Origin: Aphelocoma coerulescens
Taxonomy: Eukaryota; Chordata; Aves; Passeriformes; Corvidae
Assembly (NCBI RefSeq): GCF_041296385.1
Contig: NC_091013.1
Location: 68,727,563 to 68,791,562 of the forward strand
DNA length: 64,000 bases
Direction of reading: 5' to 3'
This document shows, piece by piece, positions 53,201 to 64,000 of the stretch. Under the pieces are notes generated by a model. The model was not told where the DNA came from, searched no databases, and was given only the letters and a program-made list of their open reading frames with translations. The translations under genes and the position numbers were made by a program. Numbering within the stretch: the first letter of the stretch is position 1; every line of letters begins with the position of its first letter.

Positions 53201-56200
53201 GTGATTGACAAAACAGCTGACACAGTTCTTTCCCACACCCTTCATGGGATTGTTCATTTAAAAATCAACGTGCCAATAGTAGTATTTTCAAAATAGTTCT
53301 GTATTCTTCTGCTTCAACTTTGGTGCATGTCACTGGCAAGGAAGGCCAGCCAACTTGCGGTGTTTTTTTCCTACTGCTTGGAAGGTGTTTGAGGTAGCTA
53401 CTAAAATGCATATTGCTTTTTGATTTTCTGTCCTTAAGTTTGTCCATTAAGGATTGCTCATATACATATGTGACTTCTGTGCATTCTTTCTGCCGTCTCT
53501 TTCAACTGAGCATACAATGGCTGCAGGCCTCTGGACTTAAAAGGACTCAAGACAACCTTTAGAAAAACTTGGGAGAAAACTCAAGCTTTCTTTTCCCACA
53601 ATATGTACTAAAATGTGCAGATCCTTACAGTGTGAATGGGATTTTAGATCAATGTGAATTTTTCTTCAAAAACACAAATAGCAGCAAGACAAGTGAGAAA
53701 TAGGTAGCTGTCACAGAAAATTCTATTTCTTTTATTAACTATTGGTGTTAATAGAAAAGGTCTGTAATAGTATGATAGAAATTAAATTAGGATTGAGTTT
53801 TTTGGAGGTGGGAGGATGGGAATTGAAATTGCTTAGGGAAATATCCTGTTCTTATTGACCATTACTTAGTTTCTTCAGTCTTCTTGTTTTGACTGTGAAC
53901 TGTTTTTTATTTTCCCAAACAGACTGCAGCGAACACTGGCAATGTATTTGTGCCGACTGAAGTGGTTATAGCTCTGTGCTATTAATTTGTTTTCTTTTGA
54001 AGGGTGAGCAAATGTAAACTTCTCCCTTGGTTCCTGGTTTTGTTTTATGCTGGCTTTTTGTGTATCTGTCAGGTTGCAAAGGAGTACTGCAAGAAATATG
54101 GAAGTGACAAAGTGCGAGTGATATCTTTGGAAAAAAATCGAGGGAAAGGGGGAGCAGTCAGGACGGTAATTAATACTTTCATCTCCTTCTCTGTTTGAAC
54201 TACCTGTGCCCAAATATACAGAAGATAGAGCTGTGCTGACATTTTGAATTTAATGCCTTAACAAAATGATTATGAGAAAACTGAGTACAGATTCTATAAA
54301 TTAAAGCAAAAACTTTTTTCAAAATAAGTTTATTTTAGGTCTTGTTAGCAGTGTTGTCTTTCCAGAAAGATCAATAACAAAGACATTTTTTTAATATGAG
54401 AAGTCAAAGTGGAAAAAAAATGCTTGAATTTCATATTCATGTTCTACTTAGAAATAGGCTTGCATTTATAAAAGCCAACCAAAACAAACCAACCAAAACT
54501 GTTACAGATTAAATTTCAGGTTTTGTAGACAAAATAGAGCCAAAGTTGCAAACTTTGCTCTCCAGGTCATAGCTGTGGTTTTTAAGATTGCTGATAAACA
54601 AGCACTCATCCAGCAAAGTTTATGTTTACTGCAGCCTACTGCTATCACCCACACTCAATAGTCAAAACAGCACAATTTATGCTTTCACATAGGCATTATT
54701 ATAAAATGAACTTGTTCTAAAAATAAAATAGCCGTTATACATTTAGAAGGAACATTTTATTCTTGTGATGAATGACACTTTGCTTTTCTGAAAAAGGGTG
54801 GTATCATCTATGGCTTGTCAGTGATGTGTCTTTATCTGTGTTTTCAGCTCTATCTTTAATATGTCGATTTATTTTTTAAGAAAAATGAGTAACTATAGGA
54901 AATGGAGAGAACATATGGAACTGTTGTAAGAGATGCAATTTTGAGGTTATTCCAAGAGAAGGAGAACAATTTTCTGTGTGATATACTTTTGCAATGCATA
55001 GCGTAGAGTGGATGTGTGTACAACTACTTCCTTGACAGGCTTTTCCAAATGCTCACATGCTTGGTTGTGACAGGACTTTTGTCAAACCCACTGCTAATTG
55101 TTTTTCAGTGATACTGTGACTTGAGACTTAATCTTAAATTAGTTTTGAGAAATAGCTCTTGAATTTTCTTGAAACAGTGTTAGGAAAAACTCGCACTGCA
55201 TCCTGCTTTCCTTTGCTCACATGACAAAGAAAAGCCATCCAGTGCAGTGGCAGCTGCTAATCACTGCTTCTTAGTGCTCCCATCTAGAGCTGACTTTTAG
55301 ATATAGATTTTTAGTAGCAACTTACTGACTTTTAGATTTAGGTTTGTAAAGCTTTTTGTTTGCAAGCTTTTCCTGAGAGGGATTGTTAGCCTTTCATGTT
55401 CATGCATTGTCTGTCATTGTGGACACTCAGTGTGAAGTCCCTAGATGTTATTAGAGTATAAATAAGTAATTTATTGTTAGTAGCAGAATATTAATATACC
55501 TGTTGTGTAGAATCTGTGAGATATCACTGTCTTGTTACTACATTAGGTTTTTGCAGTGTCTTGCACCTAGCTTTCAACAAGTAATTGATTTCAAATGTGT
55601 TGATTTTTTTATTGACTATTTTCATTGCAGGGTGTCTTTAGTTCTCGGGGGAAAAAGATTCTTATGGCTGATGCAGATGGAGCTACAAAATTTGCAGATA
55701 TTGAAAAAGTAGAAGAAGGTCTAAACAATCTCCGGCCATGGCCTGTGAGTATAAATTCTCATGCTTTTACTTTAATACACATGCATACTTTAATACACAA
55801 GATTGGCTTTTGTAATTCTCTTCAACTTTTTTGAGATCCAGGTGAAGATGTAGTTGTAAGTCTGAAGACCTAAGTGTAAGTTTAGAAACCTCAAGAATGG
55901 GCTGTCAGAAGGAGCTTCCAATGGAGTTCTGACCTCCTTTGCATCCATTGTGTCTACTTCAAGGCAGTACAGAATGTTCTATTTGCTGTTTATGCTTCCT
56001 TCAAATTGTTTGAAGTTGTTCTGTTCTGTATAAATACCATGTGGTGCCTACTTAGTTTTCTTTGTTAACTGTTTTGTTTTTTCATTTTATCTGATGTCAT
56101 CCTATATACCTTTAAGGGTGCATCTTAATTCCACCCTCTTTTATACAGGTTTTCTTTTCTCAGGGTCCTTAGTTTAATGACAGTATTTGGAAGAACTTTT

Positions 56201-59200
56201 ATTGTAAACAAAAATTCAGAAACCTGTGGAACAAGAACACCTCCTTGCATAGTCATTCTCTTTTGTGAGCTTGACTTGAAAGAACTGAGGTTTATTTTCT
56301 GCTTAAAGGCAGATGAGTGAGGTACTTGTAGCAGGTTTCCCAGAGTGCCAGAAGGGATGTGCAGCCTTCCAGCCAGAGCTGCAGGGCATGTAGCTGTGGA
56401 AGGGGTCACAGTCTGCAAGTGCAGGAGCACAAGTGCGGGACCCGATGCACAGCATGTGGCCCTAATGCTTTTCTCTACCAGGGTGGCAGCAGCTGCTGGT
56501 TCTCCAGCATTGGCCTCACACTCTCAAACAGAGTAGATTTGAGAGATTTCATGTGAGAAATAGTAGCGCAAGAATAATGTTAAACCTTTTGTTCTGATCC
56601 TGTTGATTTAATTTGAGATTATATTTTTGGCTGATACCATGGCATTTTATTGTTTGAAGATACATCGGTGCAACAAGTACCTTATTCTGTTATCCCTTCC
56701 ATTGTGCAATATTTAAGGAAAATGTACATTTTAACAGAATTTAGTTCTTAGGAATTCTGTGTGCTTATCTGTGCTGTTAAACACATTTGCCATATGCATC
56801 CAGTAAACAATGTAAGCTAAACCAGACCTGAATAAATTGAGGCAATTTGTTTGCACCACATGCAAATTGTAATAAACTTCAGATTGTCTCTTTATTGTAG
56901 AAGACTGATTTACACTCAAAACCTAGCAGTACAGGAAATGCAGCTACAGGAAGCAGAAAAGTATACTGCTTTGAAGTTTTTTATTTTACAGTTGTCAACA
57001 CAAGATTCCACTGATTCAAAAAATATTTGTTTAAGTAATAACTCTTTATATTCCTGTACAGAAGGAGATGGCGATTTCCTGTGGTTCTAGAGCTCATCTG
57101 GAGAAGGACTCAATAGCAAAGGTTTGTTTCCATTTCCTGCTGTGTACTAATACCCAAATATTTCCATTATTTGTTTCTGCTCTACAGATTTTGCAATCAG
57201 ATAATCAATATTTGTAAAAGAATGGAAACTAAAAATAAGAAAAAGCTTGTCATAAGTGCAGGATGTGCTCCATCACATACAAAGGATGTGTTCTAGATTT
57301 CAGGCACTTTGAACTCATTTTGGTTAGTGTTCCAATTTATGGATTTAGTTTTTATAGTTAAGAGCATCTCACAAGCAGAGCTTCTAAGCCCTGACAGAAT
57401 TACTAGCTAGTAACCAGTACTGGGGCTGGAATGGAAGGCAGCTGATGAGTTCATTATTACTGATTTGCTTCCAGTGCAAGAACTTGGCCTACAGATCTTG
57501 AAACCTGTGTAAAATGAGTTAGGGACAATTAGCAGCCAGCTGTTTGAAGAGTACCTCTATTCATGGGAAAGTGGTTTCAGTTTTCTGTATTACTCATAGT
57601 AAAATTTTTGAGTTTTGAACACACAGACAGTACTGTTCTGTGTGTGACTCTTGTGTAATAAACAGTGATGCACAGGCACATGGCCTTATCTTGCGTCTGA
57701 TTTTCTGATGTCTTTGCAGGCAGTAATTGACAAAGCACAGGCATGGAACTTGTATTGCAGCAGACACATTGCTGGGCTCGTTTTTTTCAGTGTCATTGGA
57801 TGTGCTCATCATGGTGAATGTTTGCAAGAGTAAGCTTTGTTTGTACTGATGTTTAGTACTTGAAATTATTCAAAAATATATACACAACTACTAAAATAGT
57901 TACAGAAGCTCAAAAGAAGTTACACTGGTAATGTCCAGCCTCTGGTAGATCTGTAGTTTTTTCTCCTGGTTTATCAGATAGTATTGGAGTGGTTCACTGG
58001 AAAGAGATCTTGCAAATACTGCTGCATGTATTTAGCATCCAAACAAAAAAAAGAAACAAACAAAAAAAAAACCAACAAAAAAAAAGAAAACCTTCATCAT
58101 TATCAGAAACTAGGAACTACTACAGGGAGATTATGTAGCTGATAAAGTGGAGCCCAGAAAATGTATTTCATTGCATGGACAAGTACTGAATATGGACAAA
58201 CTTTTTTCAGTGCATTCATACTTCTTTTTATCTTTGAAGGTCTTGCTACATTAAGGAGAGGAATTGAAACAGGACTTTCATCTTTTAATACAAAAGTACA
58301 ATTTTTAGAACATGTCCATCCTTTGCTTCCTGTTTTTCCCCATATTTCTGATTTTTTAATAGAGGAATCACAAAGTGCTTAGGTAGTACTGATTAGCTTG
58401 AACTGTGTAGCCCATTTTGTTTCATCACCCAGCTGTCCCTAGACTGGAATAGAAAGACTACATTTACTGTAGTGGGAAAAGACTGTTGTATAGTGCAGTA
58501 GGTATAAAAAAATTGCAGAGCAATCTTTTAGATGTTAGGATTTCTCTCTGGACTTACTGGCATCTAAAATAGTAGAATGAAGCTGTGATAAGCAGCTGTA
58601 TTGAATTTATTAACACCAGAATTTCACCCTTGTGTTCAGTCTCAATACATCAAGAATGCTGGTCTGCCTCCAGAATTGTTAATGTCTTTTAATGAATCTA
58701 TACTATGACTTGCATAAATAGTCTTAGGAGTGATAAACATAACCCAGGAACTCCTCTTTGTGTAGTAAGTGCACAGTTTGACTGTCTGACAGTCATGCAG
58801 CCTCCTAGCACTTCCCCTTTGGCACTAGTGGGAGCCTTGTGTTCTTGGTCACAGAGCCAAAAGAGCCAAAGAAGCTACACCAGATCCACCATTAACCTGG
58901 GGCAGGATCATTTTTCAGAAGGCAGAAGCGATTAATTTGGTTTTCCTTAATCAAAGGCTCTTACATAATAAGCCAAGCATTTTCTCATTTTTCAAGTGAG
59001 ATTCTAAGTTGTTGGCTTTAAAGGCATCTCTTATCACCCAGAGATACTTAACAGTTGAATTGTTGGCTCCTAAAGATTTTACATGATATGTGGCTTGCAG
59101 TCATAGATACAATCACTTAAACAGAGCTTGAGAATGGCAGTGAGTTCACAAGCAATTTGTGGCTCAGAGTTCTAGTTGTTTAGGAACTGTCTTGAATAAA

Positions 59201-59997
59201 AGACTAAGGGATACCTCTGCAAATCCAGGCTCCAGCCTCTGGAGTCTGTGGACAAACTTATCTGTATGATTATCATGCCAAGTACACAAGTGTAACCAAA
59301 GAGTAGTTCGGGAACATTTATCAAAAATATAAAATATATCTGTGAAAGCAAAAGAACAAAAGACATGACTGTAACATTGCTGGAAATACAAAATGAAATC
59401 TTGCACAGCAGCCTTGACTTTAGACCTAGTTTTCACTTGGTCCATCGTATACTTCCAAAGATTCATGCAGAAGATACTATGGCTGTTCCACTAGTTATTT
59501 AAAATCCAGGTGCAGGTTCCTGCTCTACTTAGTAAGGCATAATCCTGAGTGAAAAACTGCTCTGAACTGGGGAGAGCAGAAAAAGGGACTTGGATTCCTC
59601 TTATCCTAGACCTTACACATGCCTGGCAAGTCTTTCGCTAGATCAAAATCTTTCCCTTTCAGCTAAAATTCTGTTTGACTGTAACAACTGGTAAGTTCTG
59701 TTTTCATTCCAGTGCAAAATACAACCAGTTTACAAACTTTGAAAGCTATCACAAAACAGGGTTACTGTCGTGTAGGACAGCTCTCTTCAAGCACTTCAGT
59801 CATCACTCCAATGAAACCACCTAACATCTTGCCTTTTGTCCACAGCGCTCTTACTTTCGAACTCTCCTCATGTATGGCTTCCACTTCCTGGTGTGGTTTC
59901 TCTGTGTCAAAGAGATCCGGGACACACAGTGCGGATTTAAACTTCTAACCAGAGAAGCTGCCTTGCAGACTTTCTCAAACCTTCACATAGAACGCTG
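49858..59997 (+). CDS. ALG5: Dolichyl-phosphate beta-glucosyltransferase (ALG5), 3' end beyond window
   Basis: Coding exons: 49858-49947, 51055-51196, 52042-52088, 52753-52821, 54073-54165, 55631-55744, 57062-57121, 59846-59997; the last ends in phase 2 in the Trp codon after LHIER. Together they encode about 255 residues; human ALG5 has 324, so one or more exons lie past 64,000. The enzyme moves glucose from UDP-Glc to dolichyl phosphate on the cytosolic face of the ER; the product feeds the three glucose additions to the N-glycan precursor. An N-terminal membrane anchor (residues about 10-35, Ala/Leu-rich) precedes a GT-A, family 2 domain: SVVVPSYNEE (66-75), VIVVNDGSKD (103-112), NRGKGGAVR, the metal-binding DAD (161-163) in LMADADGATKF, and RDTQCGF (230-236). 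The donor of exon 2 is the GTAAGA at 51,197, not the GTGTAA two bases upstream, because only that keeps RLPLMMDEAL in frame. Confidence 0.96.
50395..50572 (+). mobile_element. CR1 LINE 3' end in ALG5 intron 1
   Basis: CCCAGGGAGGTGGTGGAGCC, GGAGGTGTTTGAGGAGAGAC, GTGGTCTAGTTAACATGGTG, GATCTCAAAGGTTTTTTCCA and a short ATTCAGTGATTCTGTG tail are the standard CR1 3' end. It is sense to ALG5 and downstream of the CpG island. Confidence 0.92.
50930..50977. repeat. Near-perfect 23-bp foldback with 2-nt spacer
   Basis: Left arm 50,930-50,952, spacer 50,953-50,954, right arm 50,955-50,977. The arms are reverse complements except for one position (T at 50,960), which in plus-strand RNA is a G-U pair. 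Base pairing stops just outside the arms. It lies in ALG5 intron 1, 77 bp before the exon at 51,055. Confidence 0.95.
58041..58090 (+). repeat. A-rich low-complexity tract
   Basis: AAAAAAAAGAAACAAAC-type sequence in the ALG5 intron 57,122-59,845. No retrotransposon body is recognised next to it. Confidence 0.85.
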
Positions 59998-62900
59998 GTA
60001 AATTGTTCCTTTTTTGGTTGCTGGGTTTTTTTTATAATTGAACATGGGTTTGAAAAAGTAATTTCAGTATTGCAGCTAGAGTGAAGCATGTGATGTCTGG
60101 GTATAAATCCCAGCTGCTGAACTTAGCCATTATAGTACTGCCTGCATGGCAGCTTCGATTTCTTGTTACGTTAAAGTATCCTGGTAATCACTAGAAATTC
60201 TATATTCCTATTAAGATACATTTTAGGAAAATAGTTGGGTATTTAATTTTATTCTTTATTTAATTTTATTCTCTTTTCTCAAAAGAGTTATGTAATCCTA
60301 GGTAGGATATTTTGGTTCTGTGTTGTCAGAGGAAATGGTAATTGATTAGGAAGGAGGAGAGGAAAAGAAAGAGGAAAAAGGCCTCAAGCAACAGAAAATC
60401 CTAATAATTCTTCCTTACTCACCTCCAGAAAAAATTTCAAACAAACAATTTTTCATTGTGCTGTAATCCACTCCCTATTTCTGAGAGTCCTCTCTCCTTT
60501 TGCTGAAATGAGCCATGCAAGCAGTGTAAGAAATGGAGAAAAGCTGTTATTGTGATAAGGGAAGTTAAGAGTTATTAATCCTATTCAAAACTTTTATCTG
60601 TCTTATTTTTTATACATTATAATTCAGTACTGCTTAACCAAAATATTTTAAGTAAAATCAGTATCTGATATATATTTAGAATTGCTGAGGACTGTAAAGT
60701 GAAAGCAAATGCCTATTCTTTACTTATTTTCTAGCTAAAGTATTTTATAAGAGGACTACTGATAGATTAATTTAAGACAATAAAAAATTTCGCGTAGTCT
60801 TTTAATTAGTTTAGAGCTCCTTTAGTTGTAATTTAGCTAGAACAGTTCCCATATGTGAGTGATACAGCCATGACTGCTGTTAGGGACTGAAACACTGTTT
60901 TCACACAAATACCATAATTTCTGTAAATTTTCTATGCCTCAGTTGTTGCTAAAAGGGATAGTTTAATTAGGTGTAATCAAACCTCTCCATACTATTGTCT
61001 TCATTCAAGAAAATCGCGCACGGGCTACCGCTTGCTTGACAGGGAGCAGAACTCTTAACAATGTTCCCGTACACAGTGTGCAATCCTACAGTCCTAGGCA
61101 ATTCCAATGTGTACAGTTTTAGGTTGACCTTTGACAGCTATACTTCTCCTCCAGACTGCAATTGCAAAGGTCATGTTTGGGCACACGAATCTGGTGTGGA
61201 ATGTAGAGCTACTGTTGCGTTGAATCTGTAACTGAGGAGAAACAGACAGAAAATCACTTTCCCACCCAAGTGGTTTGCTTGTTGCTCTAAACGAAACTGT
61301 AGCTGAACCAGAAGTATGATTTGAGCTGCTACCTCCAAACCCAGTCTTGATCTATAAAATTCTGTAAATTTCAGGGATTTTCTAAATACGTAGTTAAAAA
61401 TATATGTGAGGCCCAGAAGTGCACATCTCAAAATTGCCTTATTTAACTTCACTTTATAAATTAAGCACTTAAAGAAGAAAACTGAAAGAAATAAATGAGG
61501 ATAATCAATTTCAGCTGTAAAAATGCAATCTTAAATTTTCTTGTTTTTTGTAATTGCACTTATTGGTTATATAAAGTGTTTTCTAGATAAAATCTTAACA
61601 AGCTTTCTTCTGCTGCTTCAATTATCTAGCACTGAAGAAATGAAAGAGTAAAAGTAATTGTGCTGTACCCCATTGCCCAGCAATAGAAGCAATGAAAAAG
61701 GGATATTGCTAACATTTTACAGTAATTATATTGTTGGTGTGGAACATACCAGATCTTCATGTCTTAGTTCCATGTGCCTTGTATATGCCTCTAGAAAATG
61801 AGCCTTCTATTCTTGCTCTTCTATTTACAGTAATCCATAAACTAATCCCCTGTCTGTTTTCTTATTTATGTGAAACGTCCTGGTTAGTGATGAAGAGTGC
61901 TTGTTTTGTGTCAAGAAAAGAACAACTCAAATTCTTCCAAGAAAGAAGTTCTTCCAATAATTCCGAGTCACAAATTTGCCTAAAAACAACTATAGGTTTT
62001 TTGGGGTTTTAAAATTTGGTTTAATTCTGCTCAAACTGGCAATGTATTTTCTGGTTTTATGCTCATCTGTCAATCAACAGTCTCTTCATTTCCATATTTA
62101 TTGGCTAATTTAAACCAAATCTGAGAGAACAGTAGAGATTTCAAAATGAAAAGCTTTGGCAAAGTTTGTGGAAAATGAAACCCTCTTAGAGAGAGAAACT
62201 CAGATTATTGTCACTGCTGAAGAAAAAAACCCTATAATAAGGTCTAGAAAGTTACTTACCAGCTCCACAGCTAGTCATTGAGCACGTGTAACTAGAAGAT
62301 AGCATGTCAGTGCACAAAACAAAGTACTGTCCCTTTCCCAGTGAATATTTATAAGATCTGGAAATAAACTGGGAGATGGGGAGGTATAAGTATGTGGGGA
62401 GAGTGCATATATTCAGGGAAATGATAGTCCTAAGTGAAATGTCAGTGTTGTACAAACAATTGGGATAATTGCAGTTGGAAATTATATAGGGATATCAAAC
62501 ATTCATCCCATAGACCTCCCATTAGATTTCTTTGTATATAATCTTGTAAGAATCTGAAACAACTCAATACTGGAAACTTCTTATTTTAAACAAATCTGGC
62601 CCCTGATATCTTTCCCTTGCATAACATGTGTGTAAAAAGGCAAATAAAAACTGGTTAGACATTGTGCCATGGAGGTTCTGTATATATCATGAGTATGGAG
62701 ACGGAAGAGTAAGAAATAGTAGTTGGTATTGTATTTCTGCTGACCTGGAACAATGTGGAGTCCCCAGCTGGGTCACAGGAACTTGTTCATATTGAGACCA
62801 TCAGCAAGGGGTAGCAGAGACACCACTGTCTTGGCACTGGATTAGAGGCTCTGAAATGTGGGTTTATTTCTGCTTCTGCATCACTGCAGTGGGGCTACTT

Positions 62901-64000
62901 GACATCCAAGGAAGTTATTTGATTCTCTTTCAATCTTAAAATGCCACAAGTGGGGTGCAGCTCTGTTAGGTACTGGAGTGTTCAGTTCAGCGTGGTCTGT
63001 GCTCAGATGTTCTGGGAATAATGGAGGAGAGTGCTGGAGAATATTCAAGGAACAAGCAGCATTTAATAGGATAAAAACCATCTGAGCTGAGCACCCTGGT
63101 CCTTGAGTCTGCCAAGGGCTCCCCAGCTGCTGCACTGGAACACGTGGTGAGCTGCTGAAGGGAATGAGCACCAGGCTTCTGCAAAAACCAAATCATTTGT
63201 CCTGTCTGCTCAAGCTTAGTCAGACTTGGATTTGTGGGGGTGCTACAGTGCTAGGTGAATTCTTATGGAGCACATGACAAATATTTAGATTAAAATTGAT
63301 GCATGACATGTTTACTCATGAAGTCAATATAAAATTACTATCAAATCAGCTATCTAATAATTCCCACCTGTTTAGACCCTCACTTCTTTATGCTTTCTCC
63401 ATGTTTTTCCCATTCCAGTGGACAGTGATGTGAATATCACCTTTTTAATATTAAAAATACTAGACAACAGACCAGATTTTTCTTCTTACTGTGCTGAATT
63501 TGATTTATAGATGCTTATATTTAGAAAATCTTGAAACTGAAGCATACAAGGGAAAAATACAGTTTTATCATTATGGCAATAAGGATCACCTAACACTTTT
63601 TAAAGAGAGACCAAGATATTTCCTAGAATATTTTTTTAATCTAACCCTGAATTTTAGAAAGCATTTGAAAATTAATAGATTCTGTGAACTGTTTATGTAT
63701 TTGATACTAGGAAATAATGCTTACATCCTAAACTAGCTTTTTTTTGTGAGTGTTCTCATTGTCTTTTTTGTTTAACTATCCTTTGGCTGTGTATATATGA
63801 ATATAAACGAAACATTCTTGAAATTTACTTTCTAAATAGCAGAGTTTTGACATTAGTTTGAAATGAGAGCAACCTTTTGAACAGAGAGCATATGCTTTGT
63901 GTTTTAGATTCTGAATCTGATTACACAACTAATCTGTTTTGCAGAAATGGATGGAGCACATTTTTTAATTTAAAACTTAAAAGAAAATTAAAAGAGATAT
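59998..64000 (+). other. ALG5: ALG5 intron, continuing past the window
   Basis: Donor GTAAAT at 59,998. I looked in the plus strand for the expected next ALG5 peptide (AFDVELLYIAQF-like) and did not find it, so the acceptor lies beyond 64,000. No named repeat or other gene is recognised in these 4 kb. Confidence 0.7.

Overview
This window is vertebrate nuclear DNA, almost certainly from a bird. Genes are split into short exons with GT-AG introns. Interspersed repeats are dominated by CR1-type LINE fragments, and one intron holds a degraded avian retroviral LTR. I recognise three housekeeping genes from their spliced proteins: SUPT20H on the plus strand, EXOSC8 on the minus strand and ALG5 on the plus strand. 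This is the conserved ALG5-EXOSC8-SUPT20H block known from human chromosome 13, with the same relative orientations. I cannot name the species.

Layout. Positions 1 to about 10,080 are intergenic, with no gene I can support; they hold an (ATT)n microsatellite and a CR1 3' end. SUPT20H starts in a CpG island at about 10,090-10,520 and its coding exons run from 11,098 to 39,761. EXOSC8 is convergent with it: the stop codons are only 415 bp apart, and each gene has its own poly(A) signal in that gap. EXOSC8 reads leftward from 49,639 to 40,177 in 11 coding exons that join to exactly 276 residues. ALG5 is divergent from EXOSC8. The two start codons are 218 bp apart inside one CpG island (about 49,370-50,250), so a shared bidirectional promoter is likely. 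Eight ALG5 coding exons are present (49,858-59,997); the last roughly 70 residues lie beyond the right edge.

The three products act in separate pathways: chromatin and transcription (SAGA subunit), RNA decay and processing (exosome ring) and N-glycan precursor synthesis (dolichyl-phosphate glucose). The link between them is shared or abutting regulatory DNA, not biochemistry.

I found no previously undescribed system. The points most worth a second look are an apparent reading-frame break at the end of one SUPT20H exon, a GC-AG intron in EXOSC8, a near-perfect foldback in ALG5 intron 1, a SUPT20H start codon on the last triplet of its exon behind upstream ATGs, two NAGNAG tandem acceptors, and a 14-bp tandem duplication with an ETS-like core in the SUPT20H promoter.
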